Positions 15,943 to 23,614 of a DNA stretch of 64,000 nt are shown piece by piece. The position numbers and the translations under genes were made by a program. The notes beneath the pieces are model-generated. The model saw only the letters and a list, made by a program, of their open reading frames with translations, did no database searches and was not told where the DNA came from. Origin of the DNA: DASZUK01 sp035547695 (GTDB taxonomy: Bacteria; Actinomycetota; Acidimicrobiia; Acidimicrobiales; RAAP-2); NCBI GenBank assembly GCA_035547695.1, contig DASZUK010000004.1, forward strand, positions 6,176 through 70,175. Direction: 5' to 3'. The stretch's first letter is position 1; the number at the start of each line of letters is the position of its first letter.

Positions 15943-17397
15943 TCAGCCCCCGAGCAGCCGTCCCATGGCGGTCGCCAACCGGCTCGGCCGGCCCCGCCGA
16001 CCCTCGGTCCGGTCGGCCAGCTTCATCGACGCCAACCCGGCGTTGACCCCCAGCCACCGCAGCGGCTCCGGTTCCCACGACGGCGACCGGTGGCCCACCC
16101 ACGGCAGCCGGACCAGGTCGCTGTCGCGGTCCAGGACCAGGTCGGCCAGGGTGCGACCGGCCAGGTTGGCGGTGGACACCCCGTCCCCCACGTACCCGCC
16201 GGCCCACCCCATCCCGGTGGCCCGGTCCAGCCCGACCGACGAGAACCAGTCCCGCGGCACCCCCAGCGGGCCGCCCCAGGTGTGGGTGATCCGCACCCCG
16301 GCCAGCGCCGGGAACAGGTCCACCAGGGTGTCCCGCAGGGCTCGGTGCACCGCCGGCACCCGGTCGTAGGCCGGCCGGACCTGCGACCCGAAGTGGTACG
16401 GCGCCCCCCGGCCGCCGAAGGCGATCCGGCCGTCCGCGGTCCGCTGGCCGTACACGATCAGGTGCCGGTGGTCCGAGAACGTCTGCCGGTCCGCCAGCCC
16501 GGCCTCGGCCCAGAACCGGTCGCCCAGGGGCTCGGTGGCCACCATCAGCGAGTACACCGGCGCCACCGCCCGCCCGGTGCCCGGCAGGCGGGGCGTCCAG
16601 CCCTCCACCGCCCGGACCACCACGTCCGCCCGCACCCGGCCGCCCGCGGTGTGCACCGTCGGCCGCCGCACCGTCGGCCGCCGCGCTGGGGGCCGCCGCA
16701 CTGGGCCGTCGCCCGTCCCCGGCGGCCCTCCCGGTTCGATCGCCGTCACCACGGTCTGCTCGTAGACGGCGCCGCCGCGGCGTTCCACGGCGCCGGCCAG
16801 CCCCCGGGCCAGCAGGGCCGGCTGCAGCGCCGCGCAGTGCGGCGTGTAGGTCGCCCCCAGCACCCCGGCCGCCCCGAGCACCGATCGGGCCTCGCCGGCG
16901 TCCAGCCACCGCAGGTCGTCCTCGGTGACCCCGTGCTCCCGGGCTTCGGCCACCTCCCGGCGGGCCCGCACCACCTGGGCCGGGCTGCGGGCCGCCACCA
17001 CCGTCCCGCCCTTGGCGAACCGGCAGTCGATCCCGTCGGCCGCCGCCGCCCGGCCGACCTGGTCCACGCTGTCCTGCATGGCCCGCCGCATCGCCCGGGC
17101 CGCCCCCTCGCCGTGCTCCCGGGCGATGCGGCCGTCGGAGGCCGCGAACAGCGCCGAGCACCACCCGCCGTTCCGCCCCGACGCCCCGAACCCGGCCACC
17201 TCCTGCTCCAGCACCGCCACCCGCAGCGACCGGTCCGCGTCCAGCAGCGACCGGGCCGTCCACAGCCCGGTGAACCCGGCCCCGACGATCGCCACGTCCA
17301 CGTCCAGGTCCCCCGGCAGGCCGGGGCGGGGGACGATGTCGCCGTCCACCTGGTCCCACCACAGGGACAGCCGCCGGTACGGGCCGGCGCCGTTCAC
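15943..17397 (-). CDS. FAD-dependent amine oxidase/DAO family (PuuB-like)
   Basis: 484 residues. The FAD-binding GAGFTG is at 39-44 after a typical beta strand (VDVAIV), and the GASGRNGG motif (71-78) marks the DAO subgroup containing gamma-glutamylputrescine oxidase PuuB. The C-terminus has GWAGGYVGDGVSTANLAGR. It should oxidise an amine or N-substituted amino acid to the imine/aldehyde with release of hydrogen peroxide. Immediately downstream of an aminotransferase and close to an aldehyde dehydrogenase and an Lrp regulator, so polyamine or omega-amino acid breakdown is likely (inference). A short Arg/Pro repeat around residue 205 is low complexity. Confidence 0.82.
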   Translation of the reverse strand: MNGAGPYRRLSLWWDQVDGDIVPRPGLPGDLDVDVAIVGAGFTGLWTARSLLDADRSLRVAVLEQEVAGFGASGRNGGWCSALFAASDGRIAREHGEGAARAMRRAMQDSVDQVGRAAAADGIDCRFAKGGTVVAARSPAQVVRARREVAEAREHGVTEDDLRWLDAGEARSVLGAAGVLGATYTPHCAALQPALLARGLAGAVERRGGAVYEQTVVTAIEPGGPPGTGDGPVRRPPARRPTVRRPTVHTAGGRVRADVVVRAVEGWTPRLPGTGRAVAPVYSLMVATEPLGDRFWAEAGLADRQTFSDHRHLIVYGQRTADGRIAFGGRGAPYHFGSQVRPAYDRVPAVHRALRDTLVDLFPALAGVRITHTWGGPLGVPRDWFSSVGLDRATGMGWAGGYVGDGVSTANLAGRTLADLVLDRDSDLVRLPWVGHRSPSWEPEPLRWLGVNAGLASMKLADRTEGRRGRPSRLATAMGRLLGG

Positions 17398-17433
17398 CGG
17401 CGGTCCCTCACCCGCCGCCCGGCCCGGCGCCGG

Positions 17434-18831
17434 TCAGATGCGCCGCCAGGCCTCGACCAGGACGTTGCGGAGCACCTCCGCCATCAGGTCGATCTCGGCC
17501 TGGCCGCAGATGAGCGGCGGCGCAAGCTGCACCACCGGGTCCCCCCGGTCGTCGGCCCGGCAGATCAGGCCGGAGTCGAACAGCGCTCCGGACAGGAACC
17601 CCCGCAGCAGGAACTCGCTCTCCTCGTCGCTGAACGTCTCCCGGGTGGCCTTGTCCTTCACCAGCTCGATCCCGTAGAAGAACCCGTCGCCGCGGACCTC
17701 GCCGACGATCGGCAGGTCCCCCAGCCCCTCCAGGGCCGCCCGGAAGCTGCCCTGGGTGGCCCGGACGTGGTCCAAGATGCCGTCCCGCTCGAACACGTCC
17801 AGGTTGGCCATGGCCACCGCGCAGCTCACCGGGTGGCCGGCGAAGGTGAACCCGTGGGCGAAGCTGCGGTCGCCGTGCAGGAACGGCTCCACCAGCCGGT
17901 CGGTGGCGATCATGGCCCCGAGCGGCGCGTACCCGCTGGTGAGCCCCTTGGCCACCGTGATGATGTCCGGCAGGTACCCGTACTTGGCGGCCCCGAAGTA
18001 CTCACCGAGACGGCCGAAGGCGCAGATGACCTCGTCCGACACCAGCAGCACCCCGTACCGGTCGCAGATCTCGCGGACCCGGGCGAAGTACCCCGGTGGC
18101 GGCGGGAAGCAGCCGCCGGCGTTCTGCACCGGCTCCAGGTACACCGCGGCCACCGTGTCCGCCCCCTCCCGCTCGATGGCCCGCCCGATCTCGTCCGCCG
18201 CCCACCGGCCGAACGCCTCCCAGTCGTCCCCGTGCTCCGGCGCCCGGTAGAAGTTGGTGTTCGGCACCTTCACCGACCCCGGCACCAGCGGCTCGAACGG
18301 CGTCTTCAGCTCCGGGATCCCGGTGATCGACAGCGCCCCGAGGGTGGTGCCGTGGTAGGCGATGTCCCGGCTGATCACCTTCGTGCGGTACGGCTGGCCG
18401 GTCAGCCGGAAGTACTGCCGGGCCAGCTTCCACGCCGACTCCACCGCCTCCGACCCGCCGGTGGTGAAGAACACCCGGTTCAGGTCGCCGGGCGCCAGGC
18501 TGGCCACCCGTTCGGCCAGCTCGATGGCCCTCGGGTGGGCGTAGGTCCACAGCGGGAAGTACGCCAGCTCCGACGCCTGCTTCGACGCCGCCTCGGCCAG
18601 CTCCGTCCGGCCGTGCCCGATCTGGCTGGTGAACAGCCCCGACAGCCCGTCCAGGTACCGCTTGCCGCTCTGGTCCCACACGTAGGCCCCCTCGCCCCGG
18701 ACCATCACCGGCACCTCGTGGTGCGGGCCGTAGGCCCCCAGCCGGGTGAAGTGCATCCACAGGTTCCGCTGGGCCCGCTCGCTCAGGGTGTTGTCCCCGA
18801 CGGTGCCGCTGACCGGTGCCACGTCGCTCAT
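17434..18831 (-). CDS. Class-III pyridoxal-phosphate aminotransferase (putrescine/beta-alanine:pyruvate type)
   Basis: 465 residues. The PLP lysine is Lys295 in TVAKGLTSGYAPLG, the cofactor-binding acidic pair is in SDEVICAFGRLG (Asp266), and TTGGSEAVESAWKLAR (about 123-138) binds the phosphate. The sequence around GRTELAEAASKQASELAYFP and FAHGFTFAGHP is that of putrescine-pyruvate or beta-alanine-pyruvate aminotransferases. ATG 18831 was chosen because it overlaps the stop of the Lrp gene by 4 bp and gives the family start. Coupled to Lrp upstream and to the FAD oxidase downstream (36-bp gap). Pyruvate as acceptor would yield alanine, matching the nearby alanine dehydrogenase. Confidence 0.9.
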   Translation of the reverse strand: MSDVAPVSGTVGDNTLSERAQRNLWMHFTRLGAYGPHHEVPVMVRGEGAYVWDQSGKRYLDGLSGLFTSQIGHGRTELAEAASKQASELAYFPLWTYAHPRAIELAERVASLAPGDLNRVFFTTGGSEAVESAWKLARQYFRLTGQPYRTKVISRDIAYHGTTLGALSITGIPELKTPFEPLVPGSVKVPNTNFYRAPEHGDDWEAFGRWAADEIGRAIEREGADTVAAVYLEPVQNAGGCFPPPPGYFARVREICDRYGVLLVSDEVICAFGRLGEYFGAAKYGYLPDIITVAKGLTSGYAPLGAMIATDRLVEPFLHGDRSFAHGFTFAGHPVSCAVAMANLDVFERDGILDHVRATQGSFRAALEGLGDLPIVGEVRGDGFFYGIELVKDKATRETFSDEESEFLLRGFLSGALFDSGLICRADDRGDPVVQLAPPLICGQAEIDLMAEVLRNVLVEAWRRI

Positions 18832-19373
18832 CTGGTCCCCCAGGTGTAGGTCTGCTTGGCCAACTTCAGGTACAAGAACGTCTCCGTCGACCGCACCCCC
18901 GGGATCGACCGGATCGAGTCGTTCAGCAGGTGCAGCAGCCGGTCGTCGTCCTCGCAGACCACCTCCGCCAGCACGTCGAAGGACCCGGCGCACATCACCA
19001 CGTAGTCCACCTCGTCCAACGCCCCCACCTTGGCCGCCACCTGCCGGACGTCCCCCTCCACCCGGATGCCCACCATGGCCTGCCGGGCGAACCCCAACTG
19101 CAGCGGGTCGGTGACCGCCACGATCTGGATGATGCCGTTCTCCCGCAGCCGCTGCACCCGGCGACGCACCGCGGCCTCCGACAGCCCCACCTCCTCGGCG
19201 ATGGCCCCGTACGGCCGCCGGCCGTCCCGTTGCAGGGCCTCGATGATGGCCCGGTTGGCCCGGTCCAACAGCCCCGACGGCACCTGCCCGGCGCCGACGT
19301 CCGGGTCGGGGAGCGGGTTGTCGTCCGGCTCCAGGTCGGGGCGCTCGTCGTCGCGGCTGGGCTTGGCGGGCAT
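18828..19373 (-). CDS. Lrp/AsnC-family transcriptional regulator
   Basis: 181 residues. After an acidic 40-residue leader, LLDRANRAIIEALQRDGR and the helix-turn-helix (YGAIAEEVGLSEAAVRRRVQRL) are followed by the RAM effector domain (GFARQAMVGIRV, CAGSFDVLAEVVC). It ends with the aminotransferase start, so it is the first gene of the minus-strand operon, and it is divergent from the aldehyde dehydrogenase. Probably an autoregulator responding to an amino acid or amine. ATG 19373 is preferred because of GGAGGAG upstream; an in-frame ATG at 19397 is possible. Confidence 0.9.
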   Translation of the reverse strand: MPAKPSRDDERPDLEPDDNPLPDPDVGAGQVPSGLLDRANRAIIEALQRDGRRPYGAIAEEVGLSEAAVRRRVQRLRENGIIQIVAVTDPLQLGFARQAMVGIRVEGDVRQVAAKVGALDEVDYVVMCAGSFDVLAEVVCEDDDRLLHLLNDSIRSIPGVRSTETFLYLKLAKQTYTWGTR

Positions 19374-19580
19374 GGCGCTGCTTCTCCTCCGCTCCATCTC
19401 GCGACCCTTACCCGACCGGAGCCGGACCGGGCCGCGTGTCGAATTCTTTCACGTCACCCTGCACAGTCAAGGGTTTTCGGCGTCCTCGTCCCACTTCTTC
19501 ACGGTATCGCTTGTCCTACCCCTCATTCTCTGTGATCCTTGCGGTGAGCCATCGGACGGACCCGGTGCCCCGGCACATCG

Positions 19581-19622
19581 GTGCGGCACGTCCGTATGGC
19601 AGGTTTGTACGGCACGCCGTAC
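19581..19622. promoter_or_regulatory. Candidate Lrp operator: repeated and inverted GTRCGGCACG
   Basis: GTGCGGCACG (19581) and GTACGGCACG (19607) are direct copies 26 bp apart. The second extends into a perfect inverted repeat GTACGG-CACG-CCGTAC (19607-19622). They lie 38-80 bp before the aldehyde dehydrogenase start in the divergent region next to the Lrp gene, where a regulator of this cluster would bind. Confidence 0.5.
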
Positions 19623-19659
19623 CGTATCCAGCCCGACCCAGCCCGCTCGGGAGGTCCCA

Positions 19660-21159
19660 GTGAGCGCAGACGCCACCACCCCAGGCACCCAGGACGGCCC
19701 AGGAACCCAGGACCGCCCCGGCACCCGGGACGGACGGCCGCAGCTCCGCAACTTCGTCGGCGGCCAGTACGTCGACGCCGACGGGCCCATGGCGCCGGTC
19801 GTCGACCCCACCACCGGCCAACCCTACGCCGACGCCCCGGTGTCCGGGACCGCCGACGTCGACCGCGCCGTCCGCAGCGCCGCCGACGGGTTCGCCGCCT
19901 GGAAGCGGGCCACCCCGGCCGACCGCAGCCTGGCCCTCCTCCGCATCGCCGACGCCATCGAGGCCCGCGCCGACGCCCTGGTCCGGGCCGAGTGCGCCAA
20001 CACCGGCAAGCCGTACGCCCTGACCATGGCCGAGGAAGTCCCCCCGATGGTGGACCAGATCCGGTTCTTCGCCGGGGCCGCCCGCCTGCTGGAGGGCCGG
20101 TCCGCCGGGGAGTACCTGGCCGGCCACACCTCCTACGTCCGCCGCGAGCCCATCGGGGTCTGCGGTGCCGTCACCCCCTGGAACTACCCCATGATGATGG
20201 CCGTCTGGAAGTGGGCCCCGGCCCTCGCCGCCGGCAACGCCATGGTGCTCAAGCCGTCCGACACCACCCCCGTCAGCACCCTGCTGCTGGCCGAGATCGT
20301 CGCCGAGCACGTCCCGCCCGGCGTCCTCAACGTGGTGTGCGGCGACCGCCACACCGGCCGGGCCCTGGTCGAGCACCCGGTGCCCGCCATGGTGTCCATC
20401 ACCGGCAGCGTCCGGGCCGGCATCGAGGTCGCCGGGTCCGCCGCCGCCGACCTCAAACGGGTCCACCTGGAGCTCGGCGGCAAGGCCCCGGTCATCGTCT
20501 TCGACGACGCCGACGTCGCCAGCACCGCCGAGGGCATCGCCGGGGCCGCCTACTTCAACGCCGGCCAGGACTGCACCGCCGCCACCCGCGTCCTCGCCGG
20601 CCCCCGCGTCCACGCCGACCTCCTCGACGCCCTGGTCGACCAGGCCCGGGCCCAGACCGTCGGCGGCACCGACGTCGACGACGCCGACTTCGGCCCCCTC
20701 AACAACGCCGACCAGCTCGCCCGGGTCCGCGGCTTCCTCGACCGGGCCCCCTCCCATGCCCGGGTGCTCACCGGCGGCGAACCGGTGGGGGAGCGCGGCT
20801 ACTGCTTCGCCCCCACCGTCGTCGCCGGCCTCCGCCAGGACGACGAGATGGTCCAGCACGAGATCTTCGGCCCCGTCGTCACCGTCCAGGAGTTCGACGG
20901 CGAGGCCCAGGCCCTCGAGTGGGCCAACGGCGTCCAGTACGGCCTGGCCTCCTCCGTCTGGACCAGGGACCACGGCCGCGCCATGCGGATGGCCCGCGAC
21001 CTCGACTTCGGTTGCGTCTGGATCAACACCCACATCCCCCTCGTCGCCGAGATGCCCCACGGTGGCTTCAAGCACTCCGGCTACGGCAAGGACCTGTCCG
21101 TCTACGGCTTCGAGGACTACACCCGCATCAAGCACGTCATGAGCCACATAGAAGACTGA
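19660..21159 (+). CDS. Aldehyde dehydrogenase, gamma-aminobutyraldehyde dehydrogenase type
   Basis: 499 residues. Catalytic residues are all visible: Asn175 in PWNYP, Lys198 in LKPSD, Glu271 in LELGGK and nucleophile Cys305 in AGQDCTAATR. GQDCTA, where most ALDHs have GQ-C, is typical of gamma-aminobutyraldehyde dehydrogenases (PatD/PuuC-related). It would oxidise the aminoaldehyde made by the neighbouring transaminase or oxidase to GABA or a similar acid using NAD(P). An extra N-terminal segment of about 25 residues is a Gly-Thr-Asp repeat. GTG 19660 has GGGAGGT upstream. Divergent from Lrp, which probably controls it. Confidence 0.9.
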   Translation: MSADATTPGTQDGPGTQDRPGTRDGRPQLRNFVGGQYVDADGPMAPVVDPTTGQPYADAPVSGTADVDRAVRSAADGFAAWKRATPADRSLALLRIADAIEARADALVRAECANTGKPYALTMAEEVPPMVDQIRFFAGAARLLEGRSAGEYLAGHTSYVRREPIGVCGAVTPWNYPMMMAVWKWAPALAAGNAMVLKPSDTTPVSTLLLAEIVAEHVPPGVLNVVCGDRHTGRALVEHPVPAMVSITGSVRAGIEVAGSAAADLKRVHLELGGKAPVIVFDDADVASTAEGIAGAAYFNAGQDCTAATRVLAGPRVHADLLDALVDQARAQTVGGTDVDDADFGPLNNADQLARVRGFLDRAPSHARVLTGGEPVGERGYCFAPTVVAGLRQDDEMVQHEIFGPVVTVQEFDGEAQALEWANGVQYGLASSVWTRDHGRAMRMARDLDFGCVWINTHIPLVAEMPHGGFKHSGYGKDLSVYGFEDYTRIKHVMSHIED

Positions 21160-21167
21160 GAGAGGTG

Positions 21168-21334
21168 ACGGCCGGCGTGGGGCTGGGGCCCCACGCTTCG
21201 GAGGAGGACGCCATCGTCGGACGGGGCAGTGGGGCCCCGGCCGGGCAAGGAGACACAGACGGCCGGCGTGGGGCTGGGGCCCCACGCTTCGGAGGAGGCC
21301 GGGGTTGGGGCCCCGGCCGGGCAAGGAGACACAG
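21168..21334 (+). repeat. Tandem copies of a hairpin-bearing intergenic repeat
   Basis: Two copies start at 21168 and 21259. Each begins ACGGCCG, forms a perfect 9-bp stem GCGTGGGGC/GCCCCACGC with loop TGGG (21175-21196 and 21266-21287), continues TTCGGAGGAGG, and ends with a GGGGCCCC...GGGCAAGGAGACACAG segment (21231-21258 and 21307-21334). The second copy supplies the ribosome-binding site AAGGAG of alanine dehydrogenase. A diverged copy with compensatory stem changes lies at 37063-37127 on the other strand. Confidence 0.85.
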
Positions 21335-21337
21335 TCC

Positions 21338-22456
21338 GTGATCGTCGGGGTCCCGAAAGAGGTGAAGGAGGACGAGTACCGGGTGGCCATCACGCCGGCC
21401 GGCGTCCGGGAGCTGGTGTCGCACGGCCACGTGGTGCAGGTCGAGAAGGGGGCGGGGGAGGGGTCGTCGATCACCGACGACGAGTTCGTGGCCACCGGGG
21501 CGGTGATGGTGACCGACCCCGACGAGATCTGGGCCGCCGCCGACATGGTGCTCGGCGTCAAGGAGCCGGTCCCCGAGGAGTACCCCCGGTTGGCCCTGCG
21601 GACCGACCAGGTCCTGTTCACCTACCTGCACCTGGCCGCCTCCCGGTCGTGCACCGACGCCCTGCTGGCCGCCGGCAACACCGCCATCGCCTACGAGACC
21701 GTCCGGCTGCCCGACGGGTCCCTCCCGCTGCTCACCCCCATGAGCGAGGTGGCCGGCCGCATGGCCCCGTTCATGGGCGCCCACCACCTCATGCGCCCCG
21801 GCGGCGGCCGCGGCAGCCTCATCTGCGGGGTGCCCGGGGTGGAAGCGGCCAAGGTGGTCATCCTGGGCGCCGGCGTCGCCGGCATGGCCGCCGCCACCCT
21901 GGCGGTGGGGATGCACGCCAACGTGTTCATCCTCGACCGCAACCTGGAGCGGCTGCGGCAGGTCGACCACCACTTCCGCGGCGCCCTGGAGACCGTGGCG
22001 TCCAGCACCCACGCCGTCGAGCACGTCTGCGAGGACGCCGACCTGGTCATCGGCGCCGTCCTGGTCGTCGGCGCCCGCACCCCCAAGCTGGTTTCCGACG
22101 ACCTGGTGGCCCGGATGCCGGCCGGTTCGGTGCTGGTGGACATCTCCGTCGACCAGGGCGGCTGCTTCGAGTCCACCCGGCCCACCACCCACTCCCACCC
22201 CACCTTCGACGTCAACGGGTCCATCTTCTACTGCGTCGCCAACATGCCCGGGGCGGTGCCCCACAGCTCCACCCACGCGCTGGTCAACGCCACCCTGCCG
22301 TACACCCTGGAGATCGCCGACCGCGGCTGGAAGGACGCGGTCCGGGCCGATCCGGCCCTGGCCCAGGGGGTCAACGTGGTGGACGGGTCGGTGGTCTGTG
22401 CCCCGGTGGCCGATGCCCACGGGCTGGACTACGTGCCCCTCGCGTCGGTGCTCTGA
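21338..22456 (+). CDS. ald: Alanine dehydrogenase
   Basis: About 372 residues, normal for the family. The start VIVGVPKEVKEDEYRVAITP is diagnostic, with YLHLAAS and the NAD-binding fold VVILGAGVAGMAAATLAVG (about residues 171-189), and the late VANMPGAVPHSST signature. It reversibly converts L-alanine and NAD to pyruvate, ammonia and NADH. GTG 21338 follows AAGGAG. It lies after the aldehyde dehydrogenase with only the repeat element between, so it would recycle alanine formed by the class-III aminotransferase back to pyruvate. Confidence 0.93.
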   Translation: MIVGVPKEVKEDEYRVAITPAGVRELVSHGHVVQVEKGAGEGSSITDDEFVATGAVMVTDPDEIWAAADMVLGVKEPVPEEYPRLALRTDQVLFTYLHLAASRSCTDALLAAGNTAIAYETVRLPDGSLPLLTPMSEVAGRMAPFMGAHHLMRPGGGRGSLICGVPGVEAAKVVILGAGVAGMAAATLAVGMHANVFILDRNLERLRQVDHHFRGALETVASSTHAVEHVCEDADLVIGAVLVVGARTPKLVSDDLVARMPAGSVLVDISVDQGGCFESTRPTTHSHPTFDVNGSIFYCVANMPGAVPHSSTHALVNATLPYTLEIADRGWKDAVRADPALAQGVNVVDGSVVCAPVADAHGLDYVPLASVL

Positions 22457-22510
22457 ACCGGGGCCCGAGCCGCCGGCCCGGGGAGACGCCTCAACGAGGG
22501 CGAAGGCTGC

Positions 22511-22680
22511 TCAGCCGGCGGCCAGTGCGTCCCACCCGGTCAACGCCATGCCTCCGAACGGTCGACCAGCGGGACCTCGATGAGCACGTCCAAAGCCCTT
22601 TCGAGTCCCTCCTCCCGGTCAGCGACGGCCAGTCGCAGCGCCTGGCCCACGGTGTCCTTGATGGTGGTCGTGCCCACGGG
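22511..22680 (-). pseudogene. Remnant of a vapBC toxin-antitoxin locus
   Basis: On the minus strand, 22680-22540 encodes GTTTIKDTVGQALRLAVADR and ends SEAWR, the helical middle and C-terminal end of a VapB antitoxin whose ribbon-helix-helix N-terminus is missing. A second start, ATG 22549 with GGAGG before it, overlaps the VapB stop as a VapC toxin would, but stops after 12 codons. The antitoxin is cut exactly where a palindrome (22678-22701) begins, and the toxin is lost towards the 3-prime end of ald. The rest of the 294-bp gap holds only the palindrome and the next promoter. Confidence 0.6.
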
Positions 22681-22701
22681 ACGTTTCCGCGGAGACGTCC
22701 C
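22678..22701. repeat. Imperfect 24-bp palindrome related to that at 5620-5654
   Basis: The arms GGGACGT and ACGTCCC flank TCCGCGGA with one mismatched pair that would be G-U in RNA. The core (TCCGCGGAGACG) is shared with the palindromes at 5639-5654. It sits at the break point of the VapB remnant and could be a REP/MITE-like element or a terminator. Confidence 0.5.
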
Positions 22702-22738
22702 GTCCCGGGGGCCGTCCAGGTACCGGTCCACACCCACC

Positions 22739-22744
22739 TACGCT
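22739..22744 (+). promoter_or_regulatory. -10 box TACGCT, leaderless spacing
   Basis: TACGCT ends 6 nt before ATG 22751 of the PIG-L deacetylase; no ribosome-binding site is present at the usual distance. Confidence 0.4.
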
Positions 22745-22750
22745 TGGTGG

Positions 22751-23572
22751 ATGGCGCCGCCACCCCTCACCCTCATGGCCGTCCACGCCCACCCCGACGA
22801 CGAGGCCACCGGGACCGGCGGCATCCTGGCCCGGTACTCCGACGAGGGCGTCCGCACCGTCCTGGTCACCTGCACCAACGGCGAGCTCGGTGACGCGCCG
22901 GGCGGCACCAAGCCGGGGGAGCCGGGGCACGACGTGGCCGAGATCGTGGCCCTCCGCCGCCAGGAGCTGGAGGCAAGCTGCGCGGTGCTCGGCGTCACCG
23001 ACCTGGAGCTGCTGGGCTACCACGACTCCGGCATGATGGGCTGGCCGCAGAACGACGCCCCCCATGCCTTCTGGAACACCCCGGTCGACGTGGCCGCCGA
23101 CCGCCTGGCCGAGCTGATGGACCGGTACCGCCCGCAGGTGGTGGTCACCTACGACGAGAACGGCTTCTACGGCCACCCCGACCACATCCAGGCCAACCGG
23201 ATCACCCTGGCCGCCGCCCGGGCCACCGGCATCCCGGACAAGCTGTACTACACCGCCGTCCCCCGCTCCATCATCGCCGGGTTCGGTGACCTGCTGCGCG
23301 AGCAGGGCATCGAGCCGCCCGGGGAGGTGGTCGAGGACCCCGACTTCGGCACCCCCGACGAGCTGGTCACCACCGCCGTCGACTGCACCGGCTGGACCGA
23401 CCGCAAGTACGACAGCCTGGCCGCCCACGCCAGCCAGTCCGAGAACATCTTCTTCCTCCGGCTGGGCCGCCCGCTGTTCGCCACGGTGTTCGGCCGCGAG
23501 ATGTTCGTCCGGGTCGACGACCGGACGCGGGCACCGGTGCCCGAGGACGACCTGTTCGCCGGGCTGCGCTGA
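22751..23572 (+). CDS. PIG-L family zinc deacetylase/amidase (MshB/Mca-like)
   Basis: 273 residues. Zinc-binding HAHPDDEA (residues 12-19) and YGHPDHIQ (about 139-146) define the PIG-L fold. The spacing and the segment LGVTDLELLGYHDSGMMGWP resemble mycothiol enzymes MshB (GlcNAc-Ins deacetylase) and Mca (mycothiol S-conjugate amidase). Mycothiol metabolism is thus likely, with the Mca type favoured by the C-terminal length, but other N-acetyl substrates are possible. The frame is open upstream to 22580, but MAPPPLTLMAVHAHPDDE is the natural start and a -10 box precedes it. Confidence 0.82.
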   Translation: MAPPPLTLMAVHAHPDDEATGTGGILARYSDEGVRTVLVTCTNGELGDAPGGTKPGEPGHDVAEIVALRRQELEASCAVLGVTDLELLGYHDSGMMGWPQNDAPHAFWNTPVDVAADRLAELMDRYRPQVVVTYDENGFYGHPDHIQANRITLAAARATGIPDKLYYTAVPRSIIAGFGDLLREQGIEPPGEVVEDPDFGTPDELVTTAVDCTGWTDRKYDSLAAHASQSENIFFLRLGRPLFATVFGREMFVRVDDRTRAPVPEDDLFAGLR

Positions 23573-23614
23573 CCACCGGCGGCCGGGCGGGGCGGACGGA
23601 GGCAGGGGGCGGAG

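Noticed and set aside
15887..17362. Open frame extending the NTF2-like gene upstream across the FAD oxidase
   Set aside because: Antisense-like low-complexity Gly/Arg sequence; the true start is GTG 15886.
21168..21334. CRISPR array
   Set aside because: Only two units of uneven length with no spacer pattern, and the repeat recurs singly elsewhere.
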